DNA from: an uncultured Bacteroidota bacterium
Lineage (GTDB): Bacteria > Bacteroidota > Bacteroidia > Flavobacteriales > Flavobacteriaceae
NCBI GenBank assembly: GCA_902574335.1
Contig: CACGNO010000003.1
Coordinates: forward strand, 1 to 52,692
Direction: 5' to 3'
Length of the DNA: 52,692 nucleotides
Shown here: one piece after another, positions 18,249 to 28,382 of the stretch
Position numbering within the stretch: position 1 is the stretch's first letter
How the letters are laid out: the number at the start of each line of letters is the position of its first letter
The notes under the pieces: generated by a model
The model's database searches: none
The model's input: only the letters and a program-made list of their open reading frames with translations
Told to the model about the DNA's origin: nothing
Program-made: the position numbers and the translations under genes

Positions 18249-19939
18249 TATTCTAATCTTACATCGGAGACTGATGATCCAGAGGGAATCATAGGGAATA
18301 CATTATCTTCTTTTTCAATTATAACTTCCAGTAGGTATGGCCCCTTATGTTGTATCATCTTCTTTATCTCATCATTTAATTTTTCTCTTTTTTCAACTTT
18401 TTTTGCTTCAATAAAATACCCTTTAGCAATTGCAACAAAATCTGGGTTAATCATTTCAGTTGAAGCATATCTTTTATCGAAAAATAACTGCTGCCATTGT
18501 CTTACCATTCCTAAGAAGTTATTGTTTAATATAACAATTTTAACTGCAGCCTTGCTTTGAAAAATTGCTCCTAACTCTTGTATTGTCATTTGAAAACCAC
18601 CATCTCCAATTACTGCAATCACTTCCCTATTAGGATCTCCAATTTTAGCACCAAATGCAGCTGGTAGTGCAAATCCCATTGTGCCGAGACCTCCTGAGGT
18701 TATATTAGATTTACTTTGATTAAATTTTGTATATCTACAGGCAACCATTTGATGTTGTCCTACATCAGTAACTAAAATAGATTCACCATTTGTATTATCA
18801 TTTATACTTTTTATTACTTCTGCCATGGAAAGCCCACCACTTTTTTTATTATACTCTCTATCTATAACTTTATCAAACTCAATATCATAAAACTTTCCAA
18901 ACTTAGCAATCCAATCCTTATGATTGTTCTTGTCTAAAAATTTTAAAATATCATTAAGTGTATCCTTAACGTTACCTAGCACAGCAACATCAGCAATTAC
19001 ATTTTTATTTACTTCAGCTGGATCAATCTCAAAATGAATAATTTTTGCCTGTTTTGCATAGGAGTTTAGGTTTCCAGTTACTCTGTCATCAAACCTCATT
19101 CCAACAGCTATTAATAAATCACACTCATTAGTCAATACATTTGGTCCATAATTTCCATGCATACCCACCATTCCAACATTTAGTGGATGTTCGGTCGGGA
19201 CTGCAGACAAGCCGAGTATAGTCCATGCAGCCGGTATTCCGGTTTTCTCAATAAATTTTATAAATTCAGATTCAGCATTTCCAAGAATAACTCCTTGACC
19301 CCAAACTATGAATGGTTTTTTAGCTTTATTAATTAATTCCGCTGCATTTTTTAGACTCTCAGGATCTGTTTCTGGAACAGAAAAATAGCTTCTAATATTC
19401 TTACACTTTTTGTATTCAAAACTTTCAATTAACTCGAACTGTGCGTCCTTTGTTATATCAATTAAAACAGGGCCAGGACGACCAGATTTAGCAATGTAAA
19501 ATGCTTTAGCAAATATTTCTGAAATCTCAGAAGCTTTTGTTATCTGGTAATTCCACTTGGTAACGGGTGTAGAAATACCAATTATATCAGTCTCTTGAAA
19601 TGCATCTGACCCTAATAATGACGATGCTACCTGACCGGTTATACAAACCATTGGTGTCGAATCAATTTGTGCGTCAGCTATCCCTGTTACAAGATTTGTT
19701 GCTCCTGGACCAGATGTTGCGATAGCTACTCCAACTTTTCCAGATGATCTAGCATATCCCTGAGCTGCATGAGTTGCGCCTTGTTCATGTCTTGTTAATA
19801 TGTGATGTACCTTATCTTGAAATTTATACAATTCGTCGTAAACTGGCATAATAGCACCACCAGGATAACCAAACAAAACATCAACATTTTCTTTAATTAA
19901 ACAACGAATTACAGCTTCTGCTCCTGATATACTTTTCAC
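18248..19939 (-). CDS. ilvB: Acetolactate synthase large (catalytic) subunit
   Basis: This ThDP- and FAD-dependent enzyme of 563 residues forms acetolactate or acetohydroxybutyrate. FGYPGGAIMPVYDEL, the catalytic Glu region TRHEQGATHAAQGYARSSGKVG, SGPGATNLVTGIADA, the ThDP motif VIGDGGFQMTIQE to NNNFLGMVRQWQ and the C-terminal FPMIPSG are all present. It starts with GTG 19939, 9 nt after ilvD. Confidence 0.97.
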   Translation of the reverse strand: MKSISGAEAVIRCLIKENVDVLFGYPGGAIMPVYDELYKFQDKVHHILTRHEQGATHAAQGYARSSGKVGVAIATSGPGATNLVTGIADAQIDSTPMVCITGQVASSLLGSDAFQETDIIGISTPVTKWNYQITKASEISEIFAKAFYIAKSGRPGPVLIDITKDAQFELIESFEYKKCKNIRSYFSVPETDPESLKNAAELINKAKKPFIVWGQGVILGNAESEFIKFIEKTGIPAAWTILGLSAVPTEHPLNVGMVGMHGNYGPNVLTNECDLLIAVGMRFDDRVTGNLNSYAKQAKIIHFEIDPAEVNKNVIADVAVLGNVKDTLNDILKFLDKNNHKDWIAKFGKFYDIEFDKVIDREYNKKSGGLSMAEVIKSINDNTNGESILVTDVGQHQMVACRYTKFNQSKSNITSGGLGTMGFALPAAFGAKIGDPNREVIAVIGDGGFQMTIQELGAIFQSKAAVKIVILNNNFLGMVRQWQQLFFDKRYASTEMINPDFVAIAKGYFIEAKKVEKREKLNDEIKKMIQHKGPYLLEVIIEKEDNVFPMIPSGSSVSDVRLE

Positions 19940-19948
19940 ATCAATAAT

Positions 19949-21619
19949 TTAATCTGTTACACAACCACTGGATGCACTTGAAACAAGTTTAGAATATTTA
20001 TACAAAATTCCGGATTTAAATTTTAAATCTGGCTTAACCCATAGTTTTTTTCTAATTTCAAGTTCTTTTTTGTCAATATTAACATTAATTTCATTTTTTT
20101 CTGCATCAATCACAATTTCATCTCCGTTTTTCACAAGAGCCAGTACCCCACCTTTAGCTGCTTCTGGAGAAATATGACCAACAACAAATCCATGAGTTCC
20201 CCCAGAGAACCTACCATCAGTAATTAGTGCTACATCATTTCCTAAGCCAACACCCATAATTGCTGATGTTGGTTTGAGCATCTCAGGCATACCAGGACCA
20301 CCCACAGGCCCTTCATATCTTATTACTATAACATCACCCTTATTTATTGAATTACTCTTTATTGCATCATTAGCATCATCTTCACAATTAAATACATTTG
20401 CTTTTCCTTTAAATACTAGACCTTCCTTACCAGTAATTTTTGCAACTGAGCCTTCAGATGCTAGATTTCCATACAATATACGTATGTGGCCTGATGCTTT
20501 GATTGGATTGTCTATTGGCCTGATTATATCTTGATTAAAATCAAAAGATTGAACATTTTTTAAATTTTCTTTAATAGTTTTTCCAGTTACAGTTAAACAA
20601 TCTTCATTTAGTAAACCATTATCCATCATAAACTTCATAACAGCTGGAACTCCTCCAATTTCATGAAGATCTTCCATTAAATATTTTCCACTTGGTTTTA
20701 AATTTGCCAAAAAAGGAGTTTCATCAGAAATTCTTTGAAAATCATCAATATTAAAATCAATATTAGCTGTTTTACAAATTGCAAGTATATGCAATACAGC
20801 ATTAGTTGATCCACCAAGAATTGTTATTAAACGCACCGCATTTTCAATTGACTTCTTTGATAGTATATCACTTGGTTTGATATTTTGTTTAATTAAATTT
20901 ATTATTGATTTAGAAATTATAGTTTTTTCGTCTAATTTGTTCTGACTAGTTGCAGGGTTTGATGAATTGTATGGAAGTGACATACCCATTGCTTCAATAG
21001 CTGACGACATTGTATTTGCAGTATACATTCCCCCACAAGCACCTGGCCCAGGACATGCTTTGCTTATAATATTGTCATAGTCATCATCAGATAATTTTCC
21101 TGCAACTCTTTCACCCCAGGCTTCAAAAGCTGAAACAACATCAAGTTTCTTTCCCTTATAACAGCCAGCAGAAATAGTTCCACCATACACAAGTATTGAT
21201 GGTCTATTTAATCTAATCATTGCCATAAGTGCACCCGGCATATTCTTATCACACCCTACTACGGTAATAAGTGAATCATATGACATTCCGTTAACAACGG
21301 ACTCAATTGAGTCAGCAATAATATCTCTCGACGGTAATGAATATTTCATACCACTAGTTCCCATAGATATTCCATCACTTATACCAATTGTGTTAAAAAT
21401 TAATGGAACAGCCTCATCTCTATCAATTTTATTTTTTATTTGAATTGATAATTCGTTTAAATGCATATTACACGGATTCCCTTCATATCCAGTACTTGCA
21501 ATTCCAATAAACGGTTTATTAAAATCTTTTTTAGTTAAGCCTATTGCATGTAACATTGCTTGGGCAGCTGGTTGAGATCCTTTTTTGGTAATTACTTTAC
21601 TATATCTGTTGTAATCCAT
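19949..21619 (-). CDS. ilvD: Dihydroxy-acid dehydratase
   Basis: This Fe-S dehydratase of 556 residues forms the 2-oxo acids of valine and isoleucine synthesis. The cluster cysteines appear in [18 protein letters not shown] and [14 protein letters not shown]. Other conserved stretches are [13 protein letters not shown] and [21 protein letters not shown]. The frame is open to ATG 21676, but the extra 19 residues are encoded by a terminator hairpin, and family members start close to [14 protein letters not shown], so ATG 21619 is chosen. It heads the ilvDBNC-gapN operon. Confidence 0.96.
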   Translation of the reverse strand: MDYNRYSKVITKKGSQPAAQAMLHAIGLTKKDFNKPFIGIASTGYEGNPCNMHLNELSIQIKNKIDRDEAVPLIFNTIGISDGISMGTSGMKYSLPSRDIIADSIESVVNGMSYDSLITVVGCDKNMPGALMAMIRLNRPSILVYGGTISAGCYKGKKLDVVSAFEAWGERVAGKLSDDDYDNIISKACPGPGACGGMYTANTMSSAIEAMGMSLPYNSSNPATSQNKLDEKTIISKSIINLIKQNIKPSDILSKKSIENAVRLITILGGSTNAVLHILAICKTANIDFNIDDFQRISDETPFLANLKPSGKYLMEDLHEIGGVPAVMKFMMDNGLLNEDCLTVTGKTIKENLKNVQSFDFNQDIIRPIDNPIKASGHIRILYGNLASEGSVAKITGKEGLVFKGKANVFNCEDDANDAIKSNSINKGDVIVIRYEGPVGGPGMPEMLKPTSAIMGVGLGNDVALITDGRFSGGTHGFVVGHISPEAAKGGVLALVKNGDEIVIDAEKNEINVNIDKKELEIRKKLWVKPDLKFKSGILYKYSKLVSSASSGCVTD

Positions 21620-21623
21620 ATAA

Positions 21624-21651
21624 TAAAAAAAAACTCCATATAACATGGAGT
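21624..21651 (-). terminator. Intrinsic terminator hairpin directly before ilvD (candidate attenuator)
   Basis: On the minus strand, ACTCCAT and ATGGAGT form a perfect 7-bp stem around a 5-nt loop, followed by nine T residues and then, 5 nt later, the ilvD ATG. The upstream neighbour runs in the opposite direction, so no minus-strand gene needs terminating here. A TATATTTA box (one mismatch) lies just before the stem. Confidence 0.65.
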
Positions 21652-21724
21652 GAATTGTAAATATAGTGTTTATCATATAAAAAGTAGAAATTATCTTATT
21701 ATATTGGAAAAAATAATTTTTAAA

Positions 21725-23119
21725 ATGTCAAGTAAAAAATATTCTTTTGTTTTTGAAAGTCAAAAAAATTTTTTTGAATCTAAAGCCACACTCGATATTA
21801 CCTACAGAATTAATTCCCTGAGGAAATTAAAGAAGCAAATTCAGCTTCATGAGAATGAAATTATTGAGGCCTTAAACAAGGATCTTGGAAAAAGTTTAGC
21901 TGAGTCCTACATGTCTGAAATTGGCATTATTTATAATGAAATTAATTATGTGTTAAAAAAAATTAAAAAATGGTCAAAAAAAAGAAAAGTGTCTTCATCG
22001 CTTTTTAATTTCTTATCGACCGACTATATCTTACCTTGCCCATATGGTGTAACTTTAAATATTTCCCCATGGAATTACCCATTTCAACTATCTATCTCTC
22101 CGATAATAGGTGCAATATCTGCTGGTAACACTGTTGTGTTAAAGCCCTCTGAACATTCTCCAAATACAACAAATGTCTTAGAGCTCGTCATTGAAAAATC
22201 TTTTGAAAGAGGTCATGTTGATATTGTAACAGGAGGCCCAGATATTGGTCAAAAACTTTTGAAGTTAAATTGGGATTACATATTTTTTACTGGAAGTACA
22301 GAAATAGGAAAAATTGTAGCAAAAGAAGCGGCAAAAACACTCACACCTGTGACTTTGGAGCTAGGTGGAAATAATCCGTGTGTAATAGATAAAAACATAT
22401 CTCTTAAGACAACTTCAAAAAGAGTCATTTGGGGAAAGTTTTTAAATTGTGGTCAAACATGTATAGCACCAAACTTTCTGGCGATTGATGTAAAAATTAA
22501 AGATTCATTATTGAATCAACTTATCTATGATATTAAGGATACTTTTGGAGATGACGTTTACAATAGTCCTTATTATTCAAGAATTATAAACAAAAAACAT
22601 GTTGAGAGATTATCAAAATTAATTAAAGGTTATAAATTATTACACGGCGGTAATTATAATATGGAAAAAAACTTTTTTGAACCAACTATACTGGAGGTTA
22701 AATCAATAAAAGACAAAATATTAAAAGATGAGATTTTTGGACCAATACTTCCGGTTTTAACTTACCAATCTGTTGATGATTTGAAAACTATTCTAAATGA
22801 ATATAATAATCCTTTAGCATTTTATGTGTTTTCAAATAATATTTCATTTGCTGAGGATTTAATTTCAACCAATTCATTTGGTGGAGGTGCAATTAATGAC
22901 ACAATCGGTCAAATTGTAAATAAGAAGCTTCCTTTTGGTGGAGTTGGTAATTCAGGAATTGGAAAATATCATGGACATGAATCTTTTAAAACGTTTAGTC
23001 ATTTTAAACCTTTTATAATAAAGTCTAACTATTTTGATCTTTCCTTTAAATATAAGCTAAGCGAAAATTCATTATTATTTAGATTAACTAGAAAATTTTT
23101 AAAATATATTTCTGTGTAA
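21725..23119 (+). CDS. Aldehyde dehydrogenase, class 3 (fatty aldehyde type)
   Basis: The enzyme has 464 residues with the shorter class 3 ALDH architecture: [36 protein letters not shown], the catalytic Glu in LELGGNNP, the catalytic Cys in NCGQTCIAP, and EIFGPILPV. The C-terminal [23 protein letters not shown] is typical of fatty aldehyde dehydrogenases. ATG 21725 was preferred over an upstream ATG at 21650, which would overlap the ilvD leader. The nitroreductase gene follows without a gap. Confidence 0.9.
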   Translation: MSSKKYSFVFESQKNFFESKATLDITYRINSLRKLKKQIQLHENEIIEALNKDLGKSLAESYMSEIGIIYNEINYVLKKIKKWSKKRKVSSSLFNFLSTDYILPCPYGVTLNISPWNYPFQLSISPIIGAISAGNTVVLKPSEHSPNTTNVLELVIEKSFERGHVDIVTGGPDIGQKLLKLNWDYIFFTGSTEIGKIVAKEAAKTLTPVTLELGGNNPCVIDKNISLKTTSKRVIWGKFLNCGQTCIAPNFLAIDVKIKDSLLNQLIYDIKDTFGDDVYNSPYYSRIINKKHVERLSKLIKGYKLLHGGNYNMEKNFFEPTILEVKSIKDKILKDEIFGPILPVLTYQSVDDLKTILNEYNNPLAFYVFSNNISFAEDLISTNSFGGGAINDTIGQIVNKKLPFGGVGNSGIGKYHGHESFKTFSHFKPFIIKSNYFDLSFKYKLSENSLLFRLTRKFLKYISV

Positions 23120-23842
23120 ATGAAAGATGAATTCGATAAAATTGTAAGAACTAGACGTTCTGTTAGAAAATATAAAAAGACAGATATTCCTCATGATGAT
23201 GTTAAAAATTCTATAATACATGCATCATTAGCTCCAAACAGCAGTAATTTACAACTTTGGGAATTTTATCATGTTACAAGTGGTAATTTAATGAAAAAAA
23301 TTTCTAGAGCTTGTTTTGATCAACCTGCAGCTAGAACTGCAAATCAATTTGTAGTAATTGTTACTAGAAAAGATTTATGGAAGTCAAGAAGAAAATTTAA
23401 TATGAACTACATAAAAAACAGACCTGAAACCTCTAGCGGAAAAGGTCTTAAAAAAAGATCTATAGCAATTAAATATTATAAATATTTAATTCCAACAGTG
23501 TATAGAGAGTTCTTTGGTTTACTTGGCTACTTTAGATATGTAAACGCATTATTAATTGGATTGTTTAGACCTATTTACAGACAAGTTATGAATTCCGATA
23601 TGAGAATCGTCGCACATAAAAGTAGTGCATTAGCTGCTCAAAATTTTATGTTAAGTATGACCTCAAAAGGCTATGATACATGTCCTATGGAAGGTTTTGA
23701 TTCATTGAGAGTAAAAAAAATATTGTCATTAGCTAGTAGTTCAGAGATTAATATGATAATTAGTTGCGGAGTTAAAGATGAACAAGGCGTTTACGGAGAA
23801 CAAATCAGAGTTCCTTTTGATGAAGTTTATTTTAAAAAATAG
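23120..23842 (+). CDS. Nitroreductase family protein
   Basis: This protein of 240 residues belongs to the FMN-dependent nitroreductase family. RTRRSVRKYKKTDIP at the N-terminus and APNSSNLQLWEF form the FMN-binding region, and ALAAQNFMLSMTSKGYDTCPMEGFD is the second conserved block. An insertion in the middle (about residues 90-150) contains a hydrophobic YFRYVNALLIGLFRPIYR segment. The substrate is unknown. ATG immediately follows the stop of the ALDH gene, and the 3' end overlaps dsbD by 16 nt. Confidence 0.88.
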   Translation: MKDEFDKIVRTRRSVRKYKKTDIPHDDVKNSIIHASLAPNSSNLQLWEFYHVTSGNLMKKISRACFDQPAARTANQFVVIVTRKDLWKSRRKFNMNYIKNRPETSSGKGLKKRSIAIKYYKYLIPTVYREFFGLLGYFRYVNALLIGLFRPIYRQVMNSDMRIVAHKSSALAAQNFMLSMTSKGYDTCPMEGFDSLRVKKILSLASSSEINMIISCGVKDEQGVYGEQIRVPFDEVYFKK

Positions 23843-25764
23843 GATTTATTATTAAAGTTTTTTAATCCTTCAGCTAGCCAAGTGTAATAAGTTTCAGTAT
23901 CTGTATATTGTAATGGTTTGTTTAATAGTTCTAGTTCTGGAGATAAAAGAACATAGTACGGCTGGGAATTATTTTTAAAATTTATGGTTTGAAATGCAGA
24001 CCACTTCTCTCCTACTTTGTCTAAAATCTTTTGATTTCCATTTTTATCTTTTAATACAATTATTTCTTCATCTGACAAATCAGATCTATCATCTACATAT
24101 AATGATATTAGAATAAACTGATTATTTATTAAATCATAAACTTTCGGAACTGACCAGGTATTTTCTTCAACTCTTCGACAGTTTGCACAAGCCCAACCTG
24201 TAAAGTCTAATAAAATTGGTTTATTTGTTAATATAGATTCATCTAATCCATCATTAAAATCTTTAATACAATCAAGTCCAAGCGGACAATTATTTGAATC
24301 ATTATAAATTGAGTAAAACTCAGGCGGCAATAAGCCACTTAATAAAGACATGTTTGTAGACTTTGTAAATAATGAACTACCCATATATAATCCAATCAAA
24401 ATAAATCCTAAAGATGAAATTATATAAGATGTTTTTCTTGATGTTATTATTAAGTAAATACCACATGCTATCGAAATTAACACCCAAATTGCTATAAATA
24501 CTTCTCTTTTTAATATACCCCATTCTTGAATAAGATCAACATTGGATAAAAATTTAAATGCTAATGCTAATTCAACAAAACCTAAAATAACTTTTATTGA
24601 ATTTGTCCAAGAACCTGATTTGGGTAGTTTATTAATGATATTTGGAAAAAATGCTAGCAATGTGAATGGAATTGCCAATGCAACTCCAAACCCTAACATA
24701 CCATAGGTTAAGTCAATTGCTCCTCCATCAGATGTCAAAGTTCCAACTAAAAGTGTTCCTAGAATTGGCCCCGTACAAGAAAATGATACCAAACATAATG
24801 TCAAAGACATAAAAAAAGTAGAGATTAAACCTTTATACATATTTGATTTTGAATCAACAGTATTTGACCATGAAGAAGGTAATGTGATTTCAAAGAGCCC
24901 AAATAATGAAAGTGCAAATGCAATAAAGATTGCAAAAAATATAAAATTTAAAACAGGGCTGGTTGAAATCTGATTTAATATTTCAGGATTGATATTTTCC
25001 AAAAAATAGAAAGGGATACTTAATGAAACGTAGATTAGTATTATGAATAGTCCATATGACATGGAATATAGCTTAGCTTTTTCGTTCTTGGTTGAAAAGA
25101 ATGATACTGTGAGTGGAATCATTGGAAAAACACAAGGAGTAAGTAACGCCAAAAACCCTCCCAATAGACCTAGTATTAAAATATTAAGTCTTCGAGAGAA
25201 ATTGTTATCTATTTCTGCAACATATTCGTTTTCTAAAAGTTCAGAATTTCCTAAATCAAGCTTTAGATCACTAACAATTGCAGAATAGTCAAATGAAGTT
25301 ACTGAAGCAGAGTATTCTGAATTTAGATTGAAAACAAGTTTTACATCTTGAAATATACAGACCCTATCATCACAAACTTGATAATATAAGTCTTGAATAA
25401 TAGAATTTTGATCATAATTTTCATTTAGCGTAATCTCTTGGGTAAATACTGTTTCATTTATAAAATATGATTGATCCATTTTAAATATTGGATCATACTT
25501 TGTTATTGCATCTAGTTCAATAACATCCGAAACTGACTCAAAAATAGATTCATCCTCAAATACGAATTCAGTTGGAAGTGCACCTCCTTCTTCTAAATTT
25601 TGAGAATATAATCTCCAATTTTCTTGAATAATTGCAATTGTGTTAAGTTTAAATTTATTCTCAGTAATCTTTTCGACTGAAGTTGACCATTTGACAGGGT
25701 CTTGTGAAAAAGATAAAATGGAAAATAAAACAAATAATATTTTTAAATAGAAATTTTTAAACAT
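23827..25764 (-). CDS. dsbD: Thiol:disulfide interchange protein DsbD
   Basis: This inner-membrane reductase of 645 residues passes electrons from thioredoxin to the periplasm. After a signal peptide (MFKNFYLKILFVLFSILSFS) comes the N-terminal DsbD-alpha domain (to about residue 180). It is followed by a membrane domain with the paired cysteines in LLTPCVFPMIPLTVSFF and SFSCTGPILGT, then a C-terminal thioredoxin-like domain with the WACANCR motif (near residue 525). The length is slightly above typical. The start overlaps the C-terminal part of tilS by 22 nt. Confidence 0.93.
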   Translation of the reverse strand: MFKNFYLKILFVLFSILSFSQDPVKWSTSVEKITENKFKLNTIAIIQENWRLYSQNLEEGGALPTEFVFEDESIFESVSDVIELDAITKYDPIFKMDQSYFINETVFTQEITLNENYDQNSIIQDLYYQVCDDRVCIFQDVKLVFNLNSEYSASVTSFDYSAIVSDLKLDLGNSELLENEYVAEIDNNFSRRLNILILGLLGGFLALLTPCVFPMIPLTVSFFSTKNEKAKLYSMSYGLFIILIYVSLSIPFYFLENINPEILNQISTSPVLNFIFFAIFIAFALSLFGLFEITLPSSWSNTVDSKSNMYKGLISTFFMSLTLCLVSFSCTGPILGTLLVGTLTSDGGAIDLTYGMLGFGVALAIPFTLLAFFPNIINKLPKSGSWTNSIKVILGFVELALAFKFLSNVDLIQEWGILKREVFIAIWVLISIACGIYLIITSRKTSYIISSLGFILIGLYMGSSLFTKSTNMSLLSGLLPPEFYSIYNDSNNCPLGLDCIKDFNDGLDESILTNKPILLDFTGWACANCRRVEENTWSVPKVYDLINNQFILISLYVDDRSDLSDEEIIVLKDKNGNQKILDKVGEKWSAFQTINFKNNSQPYYVLLSPELELLNKPLQYTDTETYYTWLAEGLKNFNNKSYFLK

Positions 25765-26072
25765 TCACCATCAGTTTTAATTAGTCTTTTATCAACTCTC
25801 ATACCAATAATCCATATAATTTGATTGTTAGCATCAGTTAGAATCCATTTATTTTGCTTGTCAAAAATCGACAATTTTTCATCTTTAAAAAATTTACTTA
25901 CCTTTTTTTTACCTATCATTCCATAAGGATAAAAAAAATCACCGGTTTCAAATTTTCTTACTTTTAGTGGCATTTTCACTTCATTACTTATATATATTTC
26001 ATTTTTTAAAGGTTTCTTTGATTTCTTGGATATCTCTACAATTATATTTATTGGATTTTTATTTTTACCCAA
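25743..26072 (-). pseudogene. tilS: C-terminal part of frameshifted tilS
   Basis: This frame carries the TilS C-terminal domain (LKVRKFETGDFFYPYG, GKKKVSKFFKD, ILTDANNQIIWIIGMRVDKR), which packs against the acceptor stem of tRNA-Ile. It joins the N-terminal part if one base is added, or the ribosome slips back by one, near 26110-26130. The listed start (TTG 26072) is only the first start-like codon and probably is not used. It overlaps dsbD. Confidence 0.7.
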
Positions 26073-27013
26073 ATTGATTTCAAAATTCTCATAAATTGTA
26101 TCAGAAATCTTTTTATTAAAAGTTTTTTTCTGTTTGAAATAATTTCATGTGATTGAGAGAAAATCCTTTTTCCGGTTGATGCCCTTAATATTTTAATAAT
26201 TTCAGAGTTTTTAAAAAAACCATATTTTCTAAATAGTATAAACTCAACTGATTTACTGTTTAAATCATTCCATTTGTTTTTGTCTGTTTGAATTATTCCA
26301 TTATCAATTGTCTCAAAAAATATTTTTTCAATTTTAAATAGATAATTGTTGGTGTTTTTCTTTTCAATTTTTGACTTTTCGATTAATTGTAGGAAGTTTT
26401 TTCGATATGATGGGTCAATTGATTTTATTTTAGGAATAAGAATATTTCTTATTTTATTTCTCAAATATTTATTTTCAAGATTAGACATGTCCTCTCTCCA
26501 TTTTAATTTATTTTCGGACGCAAATTTAATTATGTCATCTTTTGAAAAAATCAACATTGGTCTGATAATATTATCGTTAATCTCCTTTATACCACTGAAA
26601 ACATTTATTTTTTTTCCTCTATAAACATTTATTAGTAAGGTTTCAATGTTGTCATCTATATGGTGAGCAGTTAAGATATAGTCGTATTTATTTTGTTTAC
26701 ATAAATTATCAAAGAATTTATATCGAATTTTTCTTGCTTGCTCTTGAATTGATTTTCTTTGATTAGATAGGTTATGCCTTTTTAAATAAAATTTAATTTT
26801 ATTATCAAGACAATACTTATCTAAGAATAATTCATCTTTTTCACTTTGATTTCCCCTCAATTCATAGTTTACATGTGCAATTGAAAAATGAATTTTTGCT
26901 TTTTTTAGAAGCTCACACAAAACAATGCTATCAACTCCTCCACTAACTGCTACAAGCAATTTGCTTCCCGATGGAACTATTTTTTTAATATGCTGTTTGA
27001 ATTGATCAAGCAT
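26048..27013 (-). CDS. tilS: tRNA(Ile)-lysidine synthase, catalytic part (frame broken near the C-terminus)
   Basis: TilS converts the wobble cytidine of tRNA-Ile(CAU) to lysidine and is normally essential. The PP-loop SGGVDS (near residue 25), HVNYELRG, QEQARKIRYKFF, TAHHIDDNIETLLINVYRG and RPML are intact. The reading frame runs off after HEIISNRKKLLIK into about 20 unrelated residues, while the missing C-terminal domain continues in the -1 frame. An A7 run (26123-26129) in register with two AAA codons and an A5 run (26110-26114) lie at the break. ATG 27013 is preceded by a perfect TATATTTG box 4 nt upstream. Confidence 0.85.
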   Translation of the reverse strand: MLDQFKQHIKKIVPSGSKLLVAVSGGVDSIVLCELLKKAKIHFSIAHVNYELRGNQSEKDELFLDKYCLDNKIKFYLKRHNLSNQRKSIQEQARKIRYKFFDNLCKQNKYDYILTAHHIDDNIETLLINVYRGKKINVFSGIKEINDNIIRPMLIFSKDDIIKFASENKLKWREDMSNLENKYLRNKIRNILIPKIKSIDPSYRKNFLQLIEKSKIEKKNTNNYLFKIEKIFFETIDNGIIQTDKNKWNDLNSKSVEFILFRKYGFFKNSEIIKILRASTGKRIFSQSHEIISNRKKLLIKRFLIQFMRILKSIWVKIKIQ

Positions 27014-27017
27014 ATTT

Positions 27018-27025
27018 CAAATATA
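27018..27025 (-). promoter_or_regulatory. Predicted -7 promoter box (TATATTTG) of tilS
   Basis: This perfect TAnnTTTG match fills the space between the pabB stop codon (27026-27028) and the tilS ATG (27013), with 4 nt between box and ATG. Confidence 0.6.
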
Positions 27026-28297
27026 CTACTTAAGTGATTTAATCATTGGCTCAGCTTTAAGGAGACATTCTTCAAATTCACTTTCCGGATCAGATTTAAA
27101 AGTTATTGCACTTCCAACACTCACATTGATTTCTTTCAGTACCTTATCATAAATAATTGATCTTATAACTACATTAAAGTCAAAATCTTTATTGGGTTTT
27201 ATATAGCCAATTGAACCACTATATAAACCTCTTTTTGTTGATTCGTATTCATCAATTATATTCATTGATTCAATCTTAGGAGCCCCGGTCATACTTCCCA
27301 TTGGAAACATTCCAGTAATTATTTTAGAAAATTTGGTTTTAATAGAAATTTCAGCTTCAATAGTTGAAATTAATTGATGAACTCTTTTGAACGTGTTTAA
27401 TTTATTAAGATTCTTTACTTTAACTGAACCCTTTTCAGCCACTCTAGATAAATCATTTCTAACTAGATCTACGATCATATGATTTTCTGATAATTCTTTA
27501 GGACTGGACAATAATGTATACTTTATTTTCTCATCTTCTTTTGAATCTAGACCTCTTTTTGCTGTTCCTTTTATGGGTTGGCTTATGATTTTTTTATTAA
27601 CTCTTTTTATAAATCTTTCGGGAGAGGATGACAATAAGTATAGTTGATTTAATTTAAAAAAAGTACTCATTGGTGACCTGGTATAATCATTAAGTTTTAT
27701 ATATGTTTTATAAGGATTAATTGTTTTGTTTTTACTAAACATATCAAAACAATAATTCATTTCATAACAATCACCTTGCAAAATTCTCTGTTTTATATTT
27801 TTTATTTTTCTTACATATTCCTCTTTTGATGTTCTTGTAATCAAATCCACTGAAGATTTCTCTGTACAATCTTTATAATCAATTGAATTTATATGATCCC
27901 AATCTTCATTTAGGTTTTTTTCATCCAGTGAATATATCTCTGCTTTTTCTTCTTTAATTAACCAAATGACCTTTGGCTGATAAAAATATAAATTTGGCAA
28001 ATTGAATACATCTTTGTTCAGGTCAGTTAAATTTTCAATTTCATTTTTTAAATCATATGAAAGATATCCAAATATCCAATCGTTAACTGTGTGAATGTAT
28101 TTGTCAATTTTTTTTAATGAATTTTTAGATGATTGTAAAAATGACTCAGCACCGTAAGCAATAATTAATTCATAATCATCAAAACCATCATTTGAATTTA
28201 AAAGGGTAAAATGACTTTGCTCAGATGAAAAATTAACAATTTTTTTTACAAATAAATCCTTGTTTTTAAGACTGTATGATTTTGAAAATCTTTTCAA
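27026..28297 (-). CDS. pabB: Aminodeoxychorismate synthase component I
   Basis: This chorismate-utilising enzyme of 423 residues makes 4-amino-4-deoxychorismate for folate. The PIKGTAKRG motif contains the active-site Lys that separates PabB from TrpE (PIAGT). ENHMIVDLVRNDLSRV, GSMTGAPKIESM, YSGSIGYI and the C-terminal SDPESEFEECLLKA are conserved. It starts with TTG 28297; TAAATTTA, one base from the promoter consensus, lies 4 nt upstream. The glutaminase partner PabA is not nearby. Confidence 0.93.
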   Translation of the reverse strand: MKRFSKSYSLKNKDLFVKKIVNFSSEQSHFTLLNSNDGFDDYELIIAYGAESFLQSSKNSLKKIDKYIHTVNDWIFGYLSYDLKNEIENLTDLNKDVFNLPNLYFYQPKVIWLIKEEKAEIYSLDEKNLNEDWDHINSIDYKDCTEKSSVDLITRTSKEEYVRKIKNIKQRILQGDCYEMNYCFDMFSKNKTINPYKTYIKLNDYTRSPMSTFFKLNQLYLLSSSPERFIKRVNKKIISQPIKGTAKRGLDSKEDEKIKYTLLSSPKELSENHMIVDLVRNDLSRVAEKGSVKVKNLNKLNTFKRVHQLISTIEAEISIKTKFSKIITGMFPMGSMTGAPKIESMNIIDEYESTKRGLYSGSIGYIKPNKDFDFNVVIRSIIYDKVLKEINVSVGSAITFKSDPESEFEECLLKAEPMIKSLK

Positions 28298-28364
28298 TAT
28301 TTAAATTTAGTTATTATTAACTTTTTTATAAATTTTTTAAATTATTTTAATATTACATATGTAT

Positions 28365-28372
28365 TATATTTG
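28365..28372 (+). promoter_or_regulatory. Predicted -7 promoter box (TATATTTG) of argE
   Basis: This perfect TAnnTTTG match ends 10 nt before ATG 28383, implying a leader of only a few bases. Confidence 0.6.
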
Positions 28373-28382
28373 AATAACCTAT

